Positions 10,411 to 19,500 of a stretch of 64,000 nucleotides of DNA are shown here, piece after piece. A program made the position numbers and the translations under genes. Each line of letters opens with the position of its first letter. Position 1 is the stretch's first letter. Source of the DNA: Asticcacaulis biprosthecium C19 (lineage in GTDB: Bacteria > Pseudomonadota > Alphaproteobacteria > Caulobacterales > Caulobacteraceae); assembly GCF_000204015.1 (NCBI RefSeq), contig NZ_GL883076.1, positions 1 through 64,000 of the forward strand. Reading direction: 5' to 3'. The notes beneath the pieces are model-generated. The model did no database searches. It worked only from the letters and a program-made list of their open reading frames with translations, and was not told the DNA's origin.

Positions 10411-10980
10411 TCACTTTTCACCGAGTTTCTCGGCCAGCAATTTTCTGGCGCGGTAGACTCGCGTCTCGACCGTCTTACTGGTGACGCCGAGGATTTCGGC
10501 GGCTTGTTTCTGTGAAAAGCCTTCGAGTGCCGTCAACAAGAGCGCCTCTTTGAGGTTTGCCGGAAGGCGAGCCAGGGCCTTTTCGAGCTGCGACACTTCG
10601 TGATCGAGGATAAGGCGATCGTCTGCGTTGATTGATCGATCAGTAACATTCATAACTTCGAAGTCATCAGAGGACTTCGTGCCGAATATCAGGTTACGCA
10701 CCTTCTGCCGGCGGCCGCGATCCCGGGCTTTATTAATGGCGATCGTTCTTAGCCAAGCGCCAAATGGCCGACGGGCATCATATCGACGGATTGCCTTCCA
10801 CGCGGCGATAAACGCTTCATGTGCCGCTTCATAAGCCTCGTCGGAATTACCGTTGTAGCGGCGCAAGAGCCGATAGACGGCCTCCTTGTGTCGGCCGACA
10901 AGAATGCTGAACGCGCGGTCGTCGCCTCTTGCTGCTGAACTTGCTAGCACCTCATCTGAAACTTCGGCATCGGAAGTCAC
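10411..10980 (-). CDS. ECF sigma factor (CnrH-like)
   Basis: This 189-residue ECF sigma factor has region 2 (YRLLRRYNGNSDEAYEAAHE, FGAWLRTIAINKARDR) and region 4 with its helix-turn-helix (GFSQKQAAEILGVTSKTVET). It is the last gene of a three-gene unit: anti-sigma, periplasmic metal sensor, sigma factor. That is the order of cnrYXH of Cupriavidus. Its start overlaps the sensor stop by 4 bp. By analogy it is released when the sensor binds metal and then drives the adjacent efflux genes. The target promoters are not identified here. Confidence 0.9.
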   Translation of the reverse strand: MTSDAEVSDEVLASSAARGDDRAFSILVGRHKEAVYRLLRRYNGNSDEAYEAAHEAFIAAWKAIRRYDARRPFGAWLRTIAINKARDRGRRQKVRNLIFGTKSSDDFEVMNVTDRSINADDRLILDHEVSQLEKALARLPANLKEALLLTALEGFSQKQAAEILGVTSKTVETRVYRARKLLAEKLGEK

Positions 10981-11417
10981 TTTTGCTCTTCGGTCAGAGA
11001 ATTAACGACTGTCTGATCGAATTCCACAGCCTGCTGCGGAGTGAGGACCGACCGCATTTCGAAGGTATGGTCAATCGTCTCCTTTTGCAGGTCCCCCATA
11101 GCGGCGTGAAACCGGTCGATCGCGGCCTGAACCTCAGGGGTATAGGCGTGTTTTTCTTGGAATGCTTTGGCAAGATCGGCGTTTGCAGCGCGCATCTCCG
11201 CTTCCAATGCCTCCTTTACCTCCGCATGTTTCTCTTCCATTGCAGCGATGCGGTGCGTCTGTTCATCTGTTAAGTCCAGTCTACGATGCACAAGCTCATG
11301 CATCGGCGTCGGCTTTTGCATCTTGTGAATGACGTACTGAGCCCCCCCGAAAGCTCCCAGAGCTGCTCCCACGAGCGACAGTACTAAAGTGACAATCATG
11401 CTGCGGGCGAGCGTCAT
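10977..11417 (-). CDS. Periplasmic heavy-metal sensor (CnrX-like)
   Basis: This 146-residue protein has one N-terminal membrane anchor (MIVTLVLSLVGAALGAFGGA) and a helical periplasmic domain with CpxP/Spy-type LTXXQ motifs (LDLTDEQTHRIAAMEEKH and SVLTPQQAVEF). His, Met and Glu residues in HKMQKPTPMHELVHRR could bind metal, as in CnrX. It sits between the anti-sigma and sigma genes with 4-bp overlaps on both sides, so it probably senses metal and controls sigma release. Confidence 0.85.
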   Translation of the reverse strand: MTLARSMIVTLVLSLVGAALGAFGGAQYVIHKMQKPTPMHELVHRRLDLTDEQTHRIAAMEEKHAEVKEALEAEMRAANADLAKAFQEKHAYTPEVQAAIDRFHAAMGDLQKETIDHTFEMRSVLTPQQAVEFDQTVVNSLTEEQK

Positions 11418-11704
11418 GGGTACCCTTCGAGGAGGCTTGAGGGTGCGAGCCGCAAGGATGAGTCAAACGGCTCGGCATGGTCTCTTATCTCGGATGACAA
11501 GGCCGCCGCGCCGCCGGCTGTTGTGCCGACTACAAGTGCAAGTGCAAGAGATGCCGCTCGAAGCGGCATAAGAACCGTGACGGTTCGAGCCTCAGTCCTT
11601 TGAAGCTCGATATTTCGGGAAATGTTTTGTTCAAGATCCGCCAGCGATCGGTCGATCGGCCGGGTCTTCAATTGCGCCAACAGCGCATCAATACGGTCAC
11701 TCAT
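11414..11704 (-). CDS. Membrane anti-sigma factor (CnrY-like)
   Basis: About 96 residues: a cytoplasmic N-terminal helix region that would clamp the ECF sigma factor (MSDRIDALLAQLKTRPIDRS), one membrane helix (MPLRAASLALALVVGTTAGG), and a short periplasmic tail. I prefer the ATG at 11704 over the longer start at 11749, because the extra residues (MLRYAYYVLGG) are unlike the family and overlap likely promoter sequence. It is first in the Y-X-H order and divergent from the multicopper oxidase gene. Assignment rests largely on architecture and synteny. Confidence 0.78.
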   Translation of the reverse strand: MSDRIDALLAQLKTRPIDRSLADLEQNISRNIELQRTEARTVTVLMPLRAASLALALVVGTTAGGAAALSSEIRDHAEPFDSSLRLAPSSLLEGYP

Positions 11705-11985
11705 GTACTTGTCCTCGCCTCCCAGTACATAATACGCATAGCGAAGCAATATCCCTCATACCAGGTATTTCTAATTTCTAGACGCCTGATCTTGGACATT
11801 AGTTACCCATATTTTTCGCCGGAAAATGCTGTTTTCAGCTTTCGGGCGGGCTATGACCGGAATGCCGTGCATTCTTGTTTTCCAACCTATTTCTAACATG
11901 TGCTTTTTTATGAGGGCATCCGCCTTTTGAGACGTAACTATCAAAGGAGGGATCAACGCATTCCCTCCCTGACTAGGACCTCCAA

Positions 11986-13815
11986 ATGACAGATATTCAT
12001 CGGCGCAAGCTCCTGCACAACCTGTCGATATTCGGTACGGCGAGTGCGGTCGGCGGGTTACTGCCATCCTGGGCGAGGAGCGCGACGCCCGGATTGAACC
12101 ACACGCTGCAAACTGTTTCCGGTTCTGAGATCCGGCTGAAACTTGAACGCGCCCGTTGGCCGATCGACGGAAAGCTTGGCAATGCCATAACGATCAACGG
12201 CACGCTTCCAGGGCCGATCATTCGTCTCAAGGAAGGGCAGAACGTCAAACTCGTTGTGGAAAATCACTTAGACGAGACATCCTCAATTCACTGGCATGGT
12301 CTCCTGGTACCGTTTCAAATGGACGGTGTCCCAGGCGTAACCTTTCCCGGCATCCCGGCACACTCGACGTTCGAGTACGAGTTCGAACTCAAGCAAAGTG
12401 GCACGTACTGGTACCACAGCCACTCGGGCTTACAGGAACAGGAAGGGCTTTATGGTCCAATAATCATAGAGCCGAAAGATCCTGATCCGGTACAATTCGA
12501 CCGTGACTATGTGATTATTCTTTCTGACTACAGTTTCATTCGGCCCGAAACCCTTTTCAAGCGTTTGAAAGGGCAGTCCGGTGTCTTCAATTATCAACGT
12601 CAAACGATTTCGGGACTGCTGGCCGGAAAAGATCAGACTCTAGCGGAGCGGATCGAATGGGCAAAGTCGCTAATGGATCCGACCGACGCCTCTGATATCA
12701 CTGGAGCCGTCTATTCGTTCCTTATCAATGGCCACGGACCGAAGGACAACTGGACTGGTCTTTTCACGCCGGGTGAGCGCGTGCGCCTTCGCTTTATCAA
12801 CGCTGGCGCACAAATGGTCTTCAATGTCAGAATTCCCGGTCTGAAAATGACGGTTGTGGCAGCCGACGGCTTAAATATTCGGCCTGTTGAAGTCGATGAG
12901 TTCCAGATCGCGAATGCTGAAACGTACGACATCATTGTTCAGCCGATCGAGGACAAAGCCTATACCCTTGTATCCGAAGCTGTTGATCGTTCCGGAATGG
13001 GGGCGGCGACGCTCGCACCACGCCTGGGCATGACAGCGCCAGTTCCTTCGCTGCGTGAGCGCCCCCTGGCCACGATGAAGGATATGGGTATGGACATGTC
13101 CGGCATGAGCATAGGTGGAGCGGACACGGCAGGGCATGACATGTCGTCAATGTCCATGGATCACGGTTCAATGGAAATGACGTCGGTGCATCCCCCTGGT
13201 ATGGCACCGCCGAAACCCAGGGGGTCGGACATAATGGCTGACATGGGCGGCATGGAAATGTCCATGCGAGACCCTGCTAACGCGCCCCAGATCAAATTAG
13301 GGCCTGGAGTTCAGACGATCTCGCCAATGCCTATGGATCGGACCGGTGACACGGGACAAGGTTTGGAAAGCGTTGGGCATCGCGTCCTCGTTTACAAGGA
13401 TCTTGTCGCGCTTGAGCCGAACCCGGACACCCGCACCCCGACGCGTGCCCTCGAAATCCGCCTTACCGGCAACATGGAACGCTTCATGTGGGGCTTCGAC
13501 GGACGTAAATTCAGCGAAACAACAGGGCCATATACTTTTGCGACCGGTGAGCGGGTTCGAGTTACCCTTGTGAATGACACCATGATGGCCCACCCAATCC
13601 ATCTCCATGGACATTTCTTTGACCTGGTGATCGGCGCACCGCAGGATCACAAGCCGCGCAAGCATACCGTGGCTGTTTTACCCGGAGGAAAGGTGTCGTG
13701 GGATTTCACCGCCGAGACAGGTGATTGGGCATTCCACTGCCATATGCTCTATCACATGCACGCAGGCATGTTTCAGGTCTTTGCGGTGCGTCCGCGCGAT
13801 GGAGGCGCCCAATGA
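11986..13815 (+). CDS. pcoA: Copper-resistance multicopper oxidase (CopA/PcoA)
   Basis: This 609-residue periplasmic multicopper oxidase oxidises Cu(I) to the less toxic Cu(II). It begins with a twin-arginine signal (HRRKLLHNLSIFGTASAVGG). Cupredoxin copper ligands are visible at SIHWHGLLVPF, TYWYHSHSGLQEQ, HPIHLHGHFFDL and WAFHCHMLYHMHAGMFQVF. A Met-rich insertion (about residues 365-430, repeats such as MDMSGMS and MSSMSMDHGSMEM) is typical of CopA. A short inverted repeat (11946-11952 with 11962-11968) lies just upstream. The stop overlaps the copB start. Confidence 0.95.
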   Translation: MTDIHRRKLLHNLSIFGTASAVGGLLPSWARSATPGLNHTLQTVSGSEIRLKLERARWPIDGKLGNAITINGTLPGPIIRLKEGQNVKLVVENHLDETSSIHWHGLLVPFQMDGVPGVTFPGIPAHSTFEYEFELKQSGTYWYHSHSGLQEQEGLYGPIIIEPKDPDPVQFDRDYVIILSDYSFIRPETLFKRLKGQSGVFNYQRQTISGLLAGKDQTLAERIEWAKSLMDPTDASDITGAVYSFLINGHGPKDNWTGLFTPGERVRLRFINAGAQMVFNVRIPGLKMTVVAADGLNIRPVEVDEFQIANAETYDIIVQPIEDKAYTLVSEAVDRSGMGAATLAPRLGMTAPVPSLRERPLATMKDMGMDMSGMSIGGADTAGHDMSSMSMDHGSMEMTSVHPPGMAPPKPRGSDIMADMGGMEMSMRDPANAPQIKLGPGVQTISPMPMDRTGDTGQGLESVGHRVLVYKDLVALEPNPDTRTPTRALEIRLTGNMERFMWGFDGRKFSETTGPYTFATGERVRVTLVNDTMMAHPIHLHGHFFDLVIGAPQDHKPRKHTVAVLPGGKVSWDFTAETGDWAFHCHMLYHMHAGMFQVFAVRPRDGGAQ

Positions 13816-14930
13816 ACCGGGTCGCAATGATAGCACTCGTCCCCCTATTCCTGGCAACGCCCGCTCTGGCGATGCAGGATCATTCACAGCATGGCAACAT
13901 GCCTGGTATGACAATGCCAGCGCAGCCGCAGCCTAAAGCCAATGCTAAGCCTAGGCCGAAAGCTCCGCCCTCTAAGCCGAAAAAGGCTGCGACCAAATCG
14001 CCGGCCGCGCCCCAAGCGACTTCACATAGCGCCCATCAAGCAGTTCCCGCGGAAAACAAGTCGCAGACTTCACAGGCAAATTCAGTTCAACAAGAGATGC
14101 CTCCGAAGGACGGGGAAGCTCATGCTGGCCATGACATGTCAGAAATGAGTATGTCTGGCATGAACCACGACAACGAAGAGGCGAGCGCCGAGGTAGAAAT
14201 TCCGCAAACACCGCCGCCGCCGCCGGCAACAGATCATTTGGCGGACCGGTATTTTGACTCAGCGCAGATGGCCGAGGCTCGTCATATGGTACATATGGAG
14301 CATGGTGCGATGAACTTATCCAATGTCATGTTCGATAGGCTCGAGCTTCGGCCCGACGATGGCGGATATGCATGGGACACGGAATTCCGGTATGGCGGGG
14401 ATATTCATCGCCTTGTGGTGAAGTCAGAGGGTGAAGGAAGTAACGAAGACGGAGTTGAAGACGCTGAAGTCCAAATTCTCTATTCGCGCGCGATCACGCC
14501 TTACTTCGATATTCAGGCGGGCATCCGTCAAGATTTCGAACCCCAGCCGCGCACCTACCTGACACTTGGTACGGAAGGTATTTTTCCCTATTGGTTCGAT
14601 GTGGAGGGCGCCGTCTTCCTTTCGAACGAAGGCGAACTTCTGGCGCGTGCTAAAGGTACTTATGACCTGCGGCTGACGCAGCGCATGATCCTTCAACCCT
14701 CCGCGGAAGTGACTTTCTCAGCCCAGGACATTCCCGAACTTGAGATCGGTTCGGGCCTCTCGAGTGTCGAACTCGGCTTGCGCTTACGCTACGAGATCCG
14801 TCGTGAATTCGCGCCATATATCGGGATCGTTTACGAACGCAAGTTCGGTGACGCCGCTGACTTTGTGCGACTGTCGGGGAAAAATCCTGAATCCACAAAA
14901 GTCGTCATAGGCTTGCGAGCCTGGTTTTGA
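13812..14930 (+). CDS. copB: Copper resistance protein B (outer membrane)
   Basis: This 372-residue CopB starts at the ATG at 13812, which overlaps the oxidase stop and opens a signal peptide (MNRVAMIALVPLFLATPALA). A low-complexity region rich in Met, His, Pro and Lys follows (HSQHGNMPGMTM, HDMSEMSMSGMNHD). The C-terminal half is the conserved CopB beta-barrel (WDTEFRYGGDIHRLVVKSEG, ending ESTKVVIGLRAWF). It probably binds or sequesters copper at the outer membrane. The copA-copB pair is a standard operon. The 260 bp after it hold no gene I can support. Confidence 0.93.
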   Translation: MNRVAMIALVPLFLATPALAMQDHSQHGNMPGMTMPAQPQPKANAKPRPKAPPSKPKKAATKSPAAPQATSHSAHQAVPAENKSQTSQANSVQQEMPPKDGEAHAGHDMSEMSMSGMNHDNEEASAEVEIPQTPPPPPATDHLADRYFDSAQMAEARHMVHMEHGAMNLSNVMFDRLELRPDDGGYAWDTEFRYGGDIHRLVVKSEGEGSNEDGVEDAEVQILYSRAITPYFDIQAGIRQDFEPQPRTYLTLGTEGIFPYWFDVEGAVFLSNEGELLARAKGTYDLRLTQRMILQPSAEVTFSAQDIPELEIGSGLSSVELGLRLRYEIRREFAPYIGIVYERKFGDAADFVRLSGKNPESTKVVIGLRAWF

Positions 14931-15191
14931 TCAGAGTTTGGCGGGAGCGTTTGGCCGGCTTTCCAAGAGCCGCTCCTGCTCAACATGTGGGTCGTGCAAC
15001 GGATAAGCCATAAGCTAGGAGGGATTGGATCATTTTCGCGCCATACTAGCCGCTTTCTCAAACAAAGGTTCACAGTCATTCCGTTTAAATTGGGTAGTAG
15101 AGTAAATTATGACTCAATACTTCATACTCCTTCATACGATCGGCTCTCATAGTGAAAATTCCCCTGGGTACCTGGGCGTCGTTTTTACAAA

Positions 15192-16271
15192 TTAGCCTCT
15201 TTGTCTCTTAATCAATGCCGTCAGTGACTTGGCGAACTCTTGCGCCGGCGATCCTATGTAATTTGTCAGGGCTCGAGATAACAATAAGGTACTAACTACG
15301 GTGACGGCCAAATAAATGACAAAACTCGGGAAAGTCGGCATCGCCCAAGTGTTTGCAACCGTCGAAACAACTGCCACTATTGGCCAATGAGCCAAATATA
15401 TAGCGTAGGAATCGTTGCCCAGTTTAGCCATGATTGGACTTGGATAATGGGGTTTGGTTGCGTCTCGGGATGCAAGGCACCAGATTATGACGCTCGCGGG
15501 GAGGCCACATAGAGCAACTCGCACCCATTCAGCGACACCCGACGGCAGTGAGGGCGACACAGCATTGAACAGGGCCGCTCCGCCCAAGAGCAAGACGCCA
15601 GCTGCAACGAGGCCAAGCCAACCATTTAATCTCACACCCCGTTTGATTAGAACGGCAATCCAGACGCCCGCGAGGAACTCGAGAACGAGCGGCGTATAGA
15701 CGTGATGGACGATGGTGATCTGGGTTGTGATAAAGGTACCGAGAGCGGCGGCTGTTATCGTCCAGACCGCAAGGACGCGGAACCGCCCTTGCGGCGAAAG
15801 GACTAGGAGTATCGCAAACACGAGGTAGAACACCATCTCGAACGACAGAGTCCATGCAGGCCCGATCAAAAAACCGCCTTGCTCAGGTATCAGCGCGATT
15901 TGGCAGGGAACACTGCATTGCTGGTCATGGGAGAGGGCGGCAGGGAGCCATAAGGCAAAACCGTATGTAGCAGCGAGAGTGATCCAATACATCGGATAAA
16001 CCCTGGCGGCGCGGGTAATAAAAAAGGATAGGCCTACCCGAAAGCCGCCGGTCTTTCCATCCGTTGTCCACATCATCAAAAAGCCGGACAAAACGAAGAA
16101 AAGGTCGACGCCCGTCCATAGAAGGCCGCTTGCTGGCAAGCCGTAAGATGAATCGAATGTCGCAGAACCAAATTGCCCCAAGTGGTGGTAGAACACTCCC
16201 AGCGCCGCTATTGCCCGGAGACAATGCAATCGTCCTAGTTGCTTGGTGACGGAGGCCGATTCTGCAATCAT
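15192..16271 (-). CDS. Acyltransferase 3 family membrane protein (OafA-like)
   Basis: This 359-residue integral membrane acyltransferase has about ten hydrophobic helices. The family's N-terminal signature is present (RLHCLRAIAALGVFYHHLGQ, with catalytic-type His residues), followed by LFFVLSGFLMMW and later AIYLAHWPIVA. Members O-acetylate or otherwise acylate cell-surface polysaccharides or lipids. It stands alone between copB and the DUF2231 gene, so its substrate cannot be inferred. It may relate to the sugar-modifying genes at 23-25 kb. Confidence 0.9.
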   Translation of the reverse strand: MIAESASVTKQLGRLHCLRAIAALGVFYHHLGQFGSATFDSSYGLPASGLLWTGVDLFFVLSGFLMMWTTDGKTGGFRVGLSFFITRAARVYPMYWITLAATYGFALWLPAALSHDQQCSVPCQIALIPEQGGFLIGPAWTLSFEMVFYLVFAILLVLSPQGRFRVLAVWTITAAALGTFITTQITIVHHVYTPLVLEFLAGVWIAVLIKRGVRLNGWLGLVAAGVLLLGGAALFNAVSPSLPSGVAEWVRVALCGLPASVIIWCLASRDATKPHYPSPIMAKLGNDSYAIYLAHWPIVAVVSTVANTWAMPTFPSFVIYLAVTVVSTLLLSRALTNYIGSPAQEFAKSLTALIKRQRG

Positions 16272-16328
16272 CGGTCTTACGCGCCGCCCTGTGGCAATTT
16301 GAATAGTCTATACTGCGCCACTGTTGAC

Positions 16329-17003
16329 TTAGAACGCCATGTGCCCGGCGCCATGGGTCACATCGCCACCCAGGTATGCTTGGATGAGAATGAGCGCCAC
16401 AGCGACGACCAAGGTGGTTTCGTAGAGCCGGGAGCTTGGTTGGTTGACCGCTGTCTCTGCTGGTCGCTTCAAACGCCACAGCAACAGATAGACGAAGGGA
16501 ATAAGAGTCCCGATCCAGCGGTGCCAAGTGAGGGCTGTACCGTCATCCGCCGCAGGCAGACCTGCGTTCGCCCAACCTAGGGCGGCCGCGGCGAACCCGC
16601 CTGCCGTCGCGAATGCCAGCAACACTTTATTGCCTGCGTTGTAAACCGGCTTTTTCCGAGCGGCGGCCAACACTTCTAGAAGAGCGACAGTCAGGAGCAA
16701 CGCGATCGGAAAGTGAATGACGGCGGGGTGCCAAGCGCCGAGCCACGAAACAAGACGCCCACCGAATGTTTTTGGCTTCTTGTGGTCCATCTCCATGCCC
16801 ATGCCGGGCTCGGTCGGCCAGGCCATCGCCATAGGGGCATCTTCCGGATTATTGACGGTTGTACTCGCTTCGGCAACGGCTGAAGCGCTGGATGAGCTTT
16901 GATTTTTGTGAGCCATCGCTGGCGGCGCCGACAGAAGGAGCGAGGCTATAATGCCGGTGAGGGCAAGAAGACCTGAGACAAGGGGAAAGATTTTCTTGGC
17001 CAT
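16329..17003 (-). CDS. DUF2231-type membrane protein of copper locus
   Basis: The start at 17003 (MAKKIFPLVSGLLALTGIIA) gives a signal peptide and 224 residues. The open frame extends to 17201 but the extra sequence is not protein-like. After a soluble segment with Met/His residues (PMAMAWPTEPGMGMEMDHKK), a DUF2231 four-helix membrane domain follows (AWHPAVIHFPIALLLTVALL, ALTWHRWIGTLIPFVYLLLW). His residues within the helices could bind haem or metal. It follows cusF and copZ on the same strand. Function is unknown; association with metal resistance is by position. Confidence 0.82.
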   Translation of the reverse strand: MAKKIFPLVSGLLALTGIIASLLLSAPPAMAHKNQSSSSASAVAEASTTVNNPEDAPMAMAWPTEPGMGMEMDHKKPKTFGGRLVSWLGAWHPAVIHFPIALLLTVALLEVLAAARKKPVYNAGNKVLLAFATAGGFAAAALGWANAGLPAADDGTALTWHRWIGTLIPFVYLLLWRLKRPAETAVNQPSSRLYETTLVVAVALILIQAYLGGDVTHGAGHMAF

Positions 17004-17068
17004 CTGGAACTCCGTACGTGTCGGATGTATGAAGGAAAAACCCAGGCCTACAGGTCCTGGGTCTGAAA

Positions 17069-17392
17069 TTACATCGCGTGAATAGCCGTTACGAGTGGCT
17101 GGCCGTTGTCGTTCTTCATCACGAAGTGCACTTTTTGACCAACCTTGGCAGAGGCGATAGCTTCTGTCGTCGCCTTGAATTTCATCGTCATAGCCGGCCA
17201 TTTCAGCGCCTTGATGGGACCATGCTGAATCGTCACCGTACCGGCATCCTTATCAATGGCTTTCACGACGCCTTCGCCTTCGGCCGTTTGCGAGTCCGCG
17301 GCCTGCTTGTGACCTTCGTGTGCCATGACAATCACCGGGGCGGTTGCGCCTATAGCGGTCACAAGCGCCAGTGCTGCAATTAACTTCTTCAT
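17069..17392 (-). CDS. cusF: CusF-like periplasmic copper-binding protein
   Basis: This 107-residue soluble periplasmic protein has a signal peptide (MKKLIAALALVTAIGATAPV, then VIVMAHEGH) and a single CusF domain with the TIQHGPIKALKWPAMTMKF motif. The conserved Trp and two Met residues that bind Cu(I)/Ag(I) are all present. It is distinct from the lipoprotein at 3598 and from the CusF domain fused to CusB, so the locus has three CusF modules. It lies between copZ and the DUF2231 gene on the same strand. Confidence 0.92.
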   Translation of the reverse strand: MKKLIAALALVTAIGATAPVIVMAHEGHKQAADSQTAEGEGVVKAIDKDAGTVTIQHGPIKALKWPAMTMKFKATTEAIASAKVGQKVHFVMKNDNGQPLVTAIHAM

Positions 17393-17461
17393 ACTCTATG
17401 TCCTTGGAACTGTTGCCACCCGTGGGATATACGCGCCGCGACGCGCAATCCCTCAAGGTGT

Positions 17462-17659
17462 TTAAGCGGCGATTTGGGTTGCTTCAAACCCGGCAAGTGC
17501 GAGGGCTTTTGTAATCTCGTCAGTCTGATCCGACGAGATCTCCACGGTGCGCTCAACGACGTCAGCCTCGACCTTCGCCGTTGGGTCAAGGTTTTGAGCG
17601 ATTTTGGTGACACTACGGACGCATCCGCCACAAACCATAGTTTCGATGTGATATTTCAT
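17462..17659 (-). CDS. copZ: Heavy-metal-associated (HMA) copper chaperone
   Basis: This 65-residue HMA-domain protein starts at 17659 (MKYHIETMVCGGCVRSVTKI); a longer frame to 17707 has no support. The metal-binding motif is CGGC rather than the common CASC but keeps the CxxC spacing. It would carry Cu(I) in the cytoplasm, probably to the P-type ATPase encoded at 19.7 kb. A purine-rich ribosome-binding site (GGAGAAAG on the coding strand) precedes the ATG. It is first in a run with cusF and DUF2231. Confidence 0.88.
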   Translation of the reverse strand: MKYHIETMVCGGCVRSVTKIAQNLDPTAKVEADVVERTVEISSDQTDEITKALALAGFEATQIAA

Positions 17660-17824
17660 GAGCTTTCTCCTTTTGCCGGGCTCATTCTGTAATGTGGGGC
17701 TTCCCACTATTGGAAGGTCAAGACCACAAGCATATTTTTTTGCCGGAAGAGGAGGGGGCTGGCGATGACGAAGCTACTGCCTTGGCCAATCGGTCCGACT
17801 GTCGAAATTTCAGCCATGGTCGGA

Positions 17825-19150
17825 TCAGGCGCCGCCGCTTGTTTTATCAAGTAGATGAAGGCGATGCGTGGCGCCGATTGCCGCTGCGTTTTCGTCTGAT
17901 ATCCCAGCCTGTTGAGCGAAATCGGACCAGCGGCTCACAGTGTTGATGATCTCCGCGAGGATCGCCTCGGCGCGCCCGCGTTTCATCGAACAAACGGAAC
18001 CACACGTCTTGAAATCTTCACGTGTGAAGCTGTCGAGCTTTCCATTCATCGACATCTGATGCCGGGATGTCCACTCGCCGCTCGGATTAAAGGCATAGTT
18101 TATGTCGTAAGCCGGTGAGAGGGCCCACTGACCGGACTTGTCCATCAGGAAAGCGATATTCTTGACGTGATCGTCCTGATTCCGGGCCACAATATTAAAG
18201 GCCATGCGTCGAAATTGCTGTTCAATCGCGGGCAGGCCAAGCTTCATTTGTCGCATGACCATCGCGGCTTGCTCGTAGCTGTAGGCGCCAGCCATGTTGA
18301 AATCATAGTGAGCCAATGCGCATAATGACTGCATGTGCAGCTTGGCGCCCCCATCGGTCCGGTCGAAGCGCTTCGTCATAAAATGATGGCGAGGGCCGTC
18401 CTCAAGCAACCGGCATTCGGTCATATTGATCCCTGCAGCCCGCGCCATAAGGTAATAGGCGTACTCGATTGCGCCGAAACCCTGCGGATCTTCGAGTTCC
18501 TTGTCGCGGTTACCGGATACGCCGTCGAATTTCAGAAGCCAGTAGCTGAAGCCCTGGCCGGCTTCGACCTGACCGGAGCGCACCTCATTTGTCTTCGGGT
18601 TCCACGCGATCACTGCCTTAGCGCGCGCGCCGCCGGCCGAGGTGCCGACACTCAGGATTTCCTGAAGGGCCTGCTGACGCTTGGGAGCGGCAAATGACTG
18701 GCTCAGATCGTGGCGATTGCGCAAGACTTCTGAGGCTAGACCGACCAGTGCATCGATATCGACGCGTTTGCTTTGCCGCTGCCGTGGCCCGCTCGTAGGG
18801 CGGAACTCCAGCGCGCCCATGCCACGCGCGCCGGTGTAGCACAGGCGCTCAACGGCATTGAAACCCTCGGGTGCGCGGCCTTGCGTCGCAAGCCAGGCAT
18901 TTATGATAGCGTTTCCGAACTTGTCGGGCAGAGCATCTGCGAGTAATCCTGGCAGACCATGGAAAGTCCTGAGTGGTAAATCCGGGAAGCGATAGACCGT
19001 CCGGTTGATTGGCATGGTGAGCGGCGCAATTTCGATGCCGCTGCGCACGAAGTCTGGATCGTATTCGAAGTCGGCAAAGGGACTGTCATCACCGAGGCGT
19101 ACGGCGCCGATACGCGTCCCCCACATCATGATTTCGGCGGTCGTACTCAT
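17825..19150 (-). CDS. hipA: HipA-family serine/threonine kinase toxin
   Basis: This 441-residue HipA-like toxin has the N-subdomain (FHGLPGLLADALPDKFGNAI), the Gly-rich loop (TSAGGARAKAVIAW), the catalytic loop (NIVARNQDDHVKNIAFLMD) and the metal-binding Asp (LSPAYDINYAF). HipA enzymes phosphorylate aminoacyl-tRNA synthetases or other targets and arrest growth. The start overlaps the hipB stop (19147-19150), so antitoxin is translated first. All key kinase residues appear intact. Confidence 0.93.
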   Translation of the reverse strand: MSTTAEIMMWGTRIGAVRLGDDSPFADFEYDPDFVRSGIEIAPLTMPINRTVYRFPDLPLRTFHGLPGLLADALPDKFGNAIINAWLATQGRAPEGFNAVERLCYTGARGMGALEFRPTSGPRQRQSKRVDIDALVGLASEVLRNRHDLSQSFAAPKRQQALQEILSVGTSAGGARAKAVIAWNPKTNEVRSGQVEAGQGFSYWLLKFDGVSGNRDKELEDPQGFGAIEYAYYLMARAAGINMTECRLLEDGPRHHFMTKRFDRTDGGAKLHMQSLCALAHYDFNMAGAYSYEQAAMVMRQMKLGLPAIEQQFRRMAFNIVARNQDDHVKNIAFLMDKSGQWALSPAYDINYAFNPSGEWTSRHQMSMNGKLDSFTREDFKTCGSVCSMKRGRAEAILAEIINTVSRWSDFAQQAGISDENAAAIGATHRLHLLDKTSGGA

Positions 19151-19497
19151 TTTTCGTCACCCCATGACCAAGGGCGGCTGCTTTTGGCTTCGGTTTTTGT
19201 GGGTTTCACCCTTTTTCGGCGATGCCCTTGATGCTCGACGACATCGAGCGGTCGCACAGTTGGCGCGGGTATCAGGTTTTCCACACCGTGCGCAAGGTCG
19301 AGGCCCCGCAGTACCCGGATCAGGTTGACAAGCTGGACGCTTTCGCCATCCTCTAGGCGCTCGACCGTGCGTTTCGAAACGCCGGTCTGTTCGGCTAGGC
19401 TAGCTTGCGTCAAGCCATGGTCTAGCCGACGCTGAGCTAATCTTTGCCCGATTTCGTTCAAAATTGCATCGTCTGTTAAGGTCGGCTCAATCTTCAT
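19147..19497 (-). CDS. hipB: HipB-like XRE antitoxin
   Basis: This 116-residue protein has a helix-turn-helix (IGQRLAQRRLDHGLTQASLA, then EQTGVSKRTVERLEDGE) and a basic C-terminal tail. It would neutralise the HipA kinase and repress the operon. Four near-identical 16-bp palindromes directly upstream (19501-19644) are its likely operators. The last codons overlap the hipA start. Confidence 0.9.
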   Translation of the reverse strand: MKIEPTLTDDAILNEIGQRLAQRRLDHGLTQASLAEQTGVSKRTVERLEDGESVQLVNLIRVLRGLDLAHGVENLIPAPTVRPLDVVEHQGHRRKRVKPTKTEAKSSRPWSWGDEK

Positions 19498-19500
19498 AAG

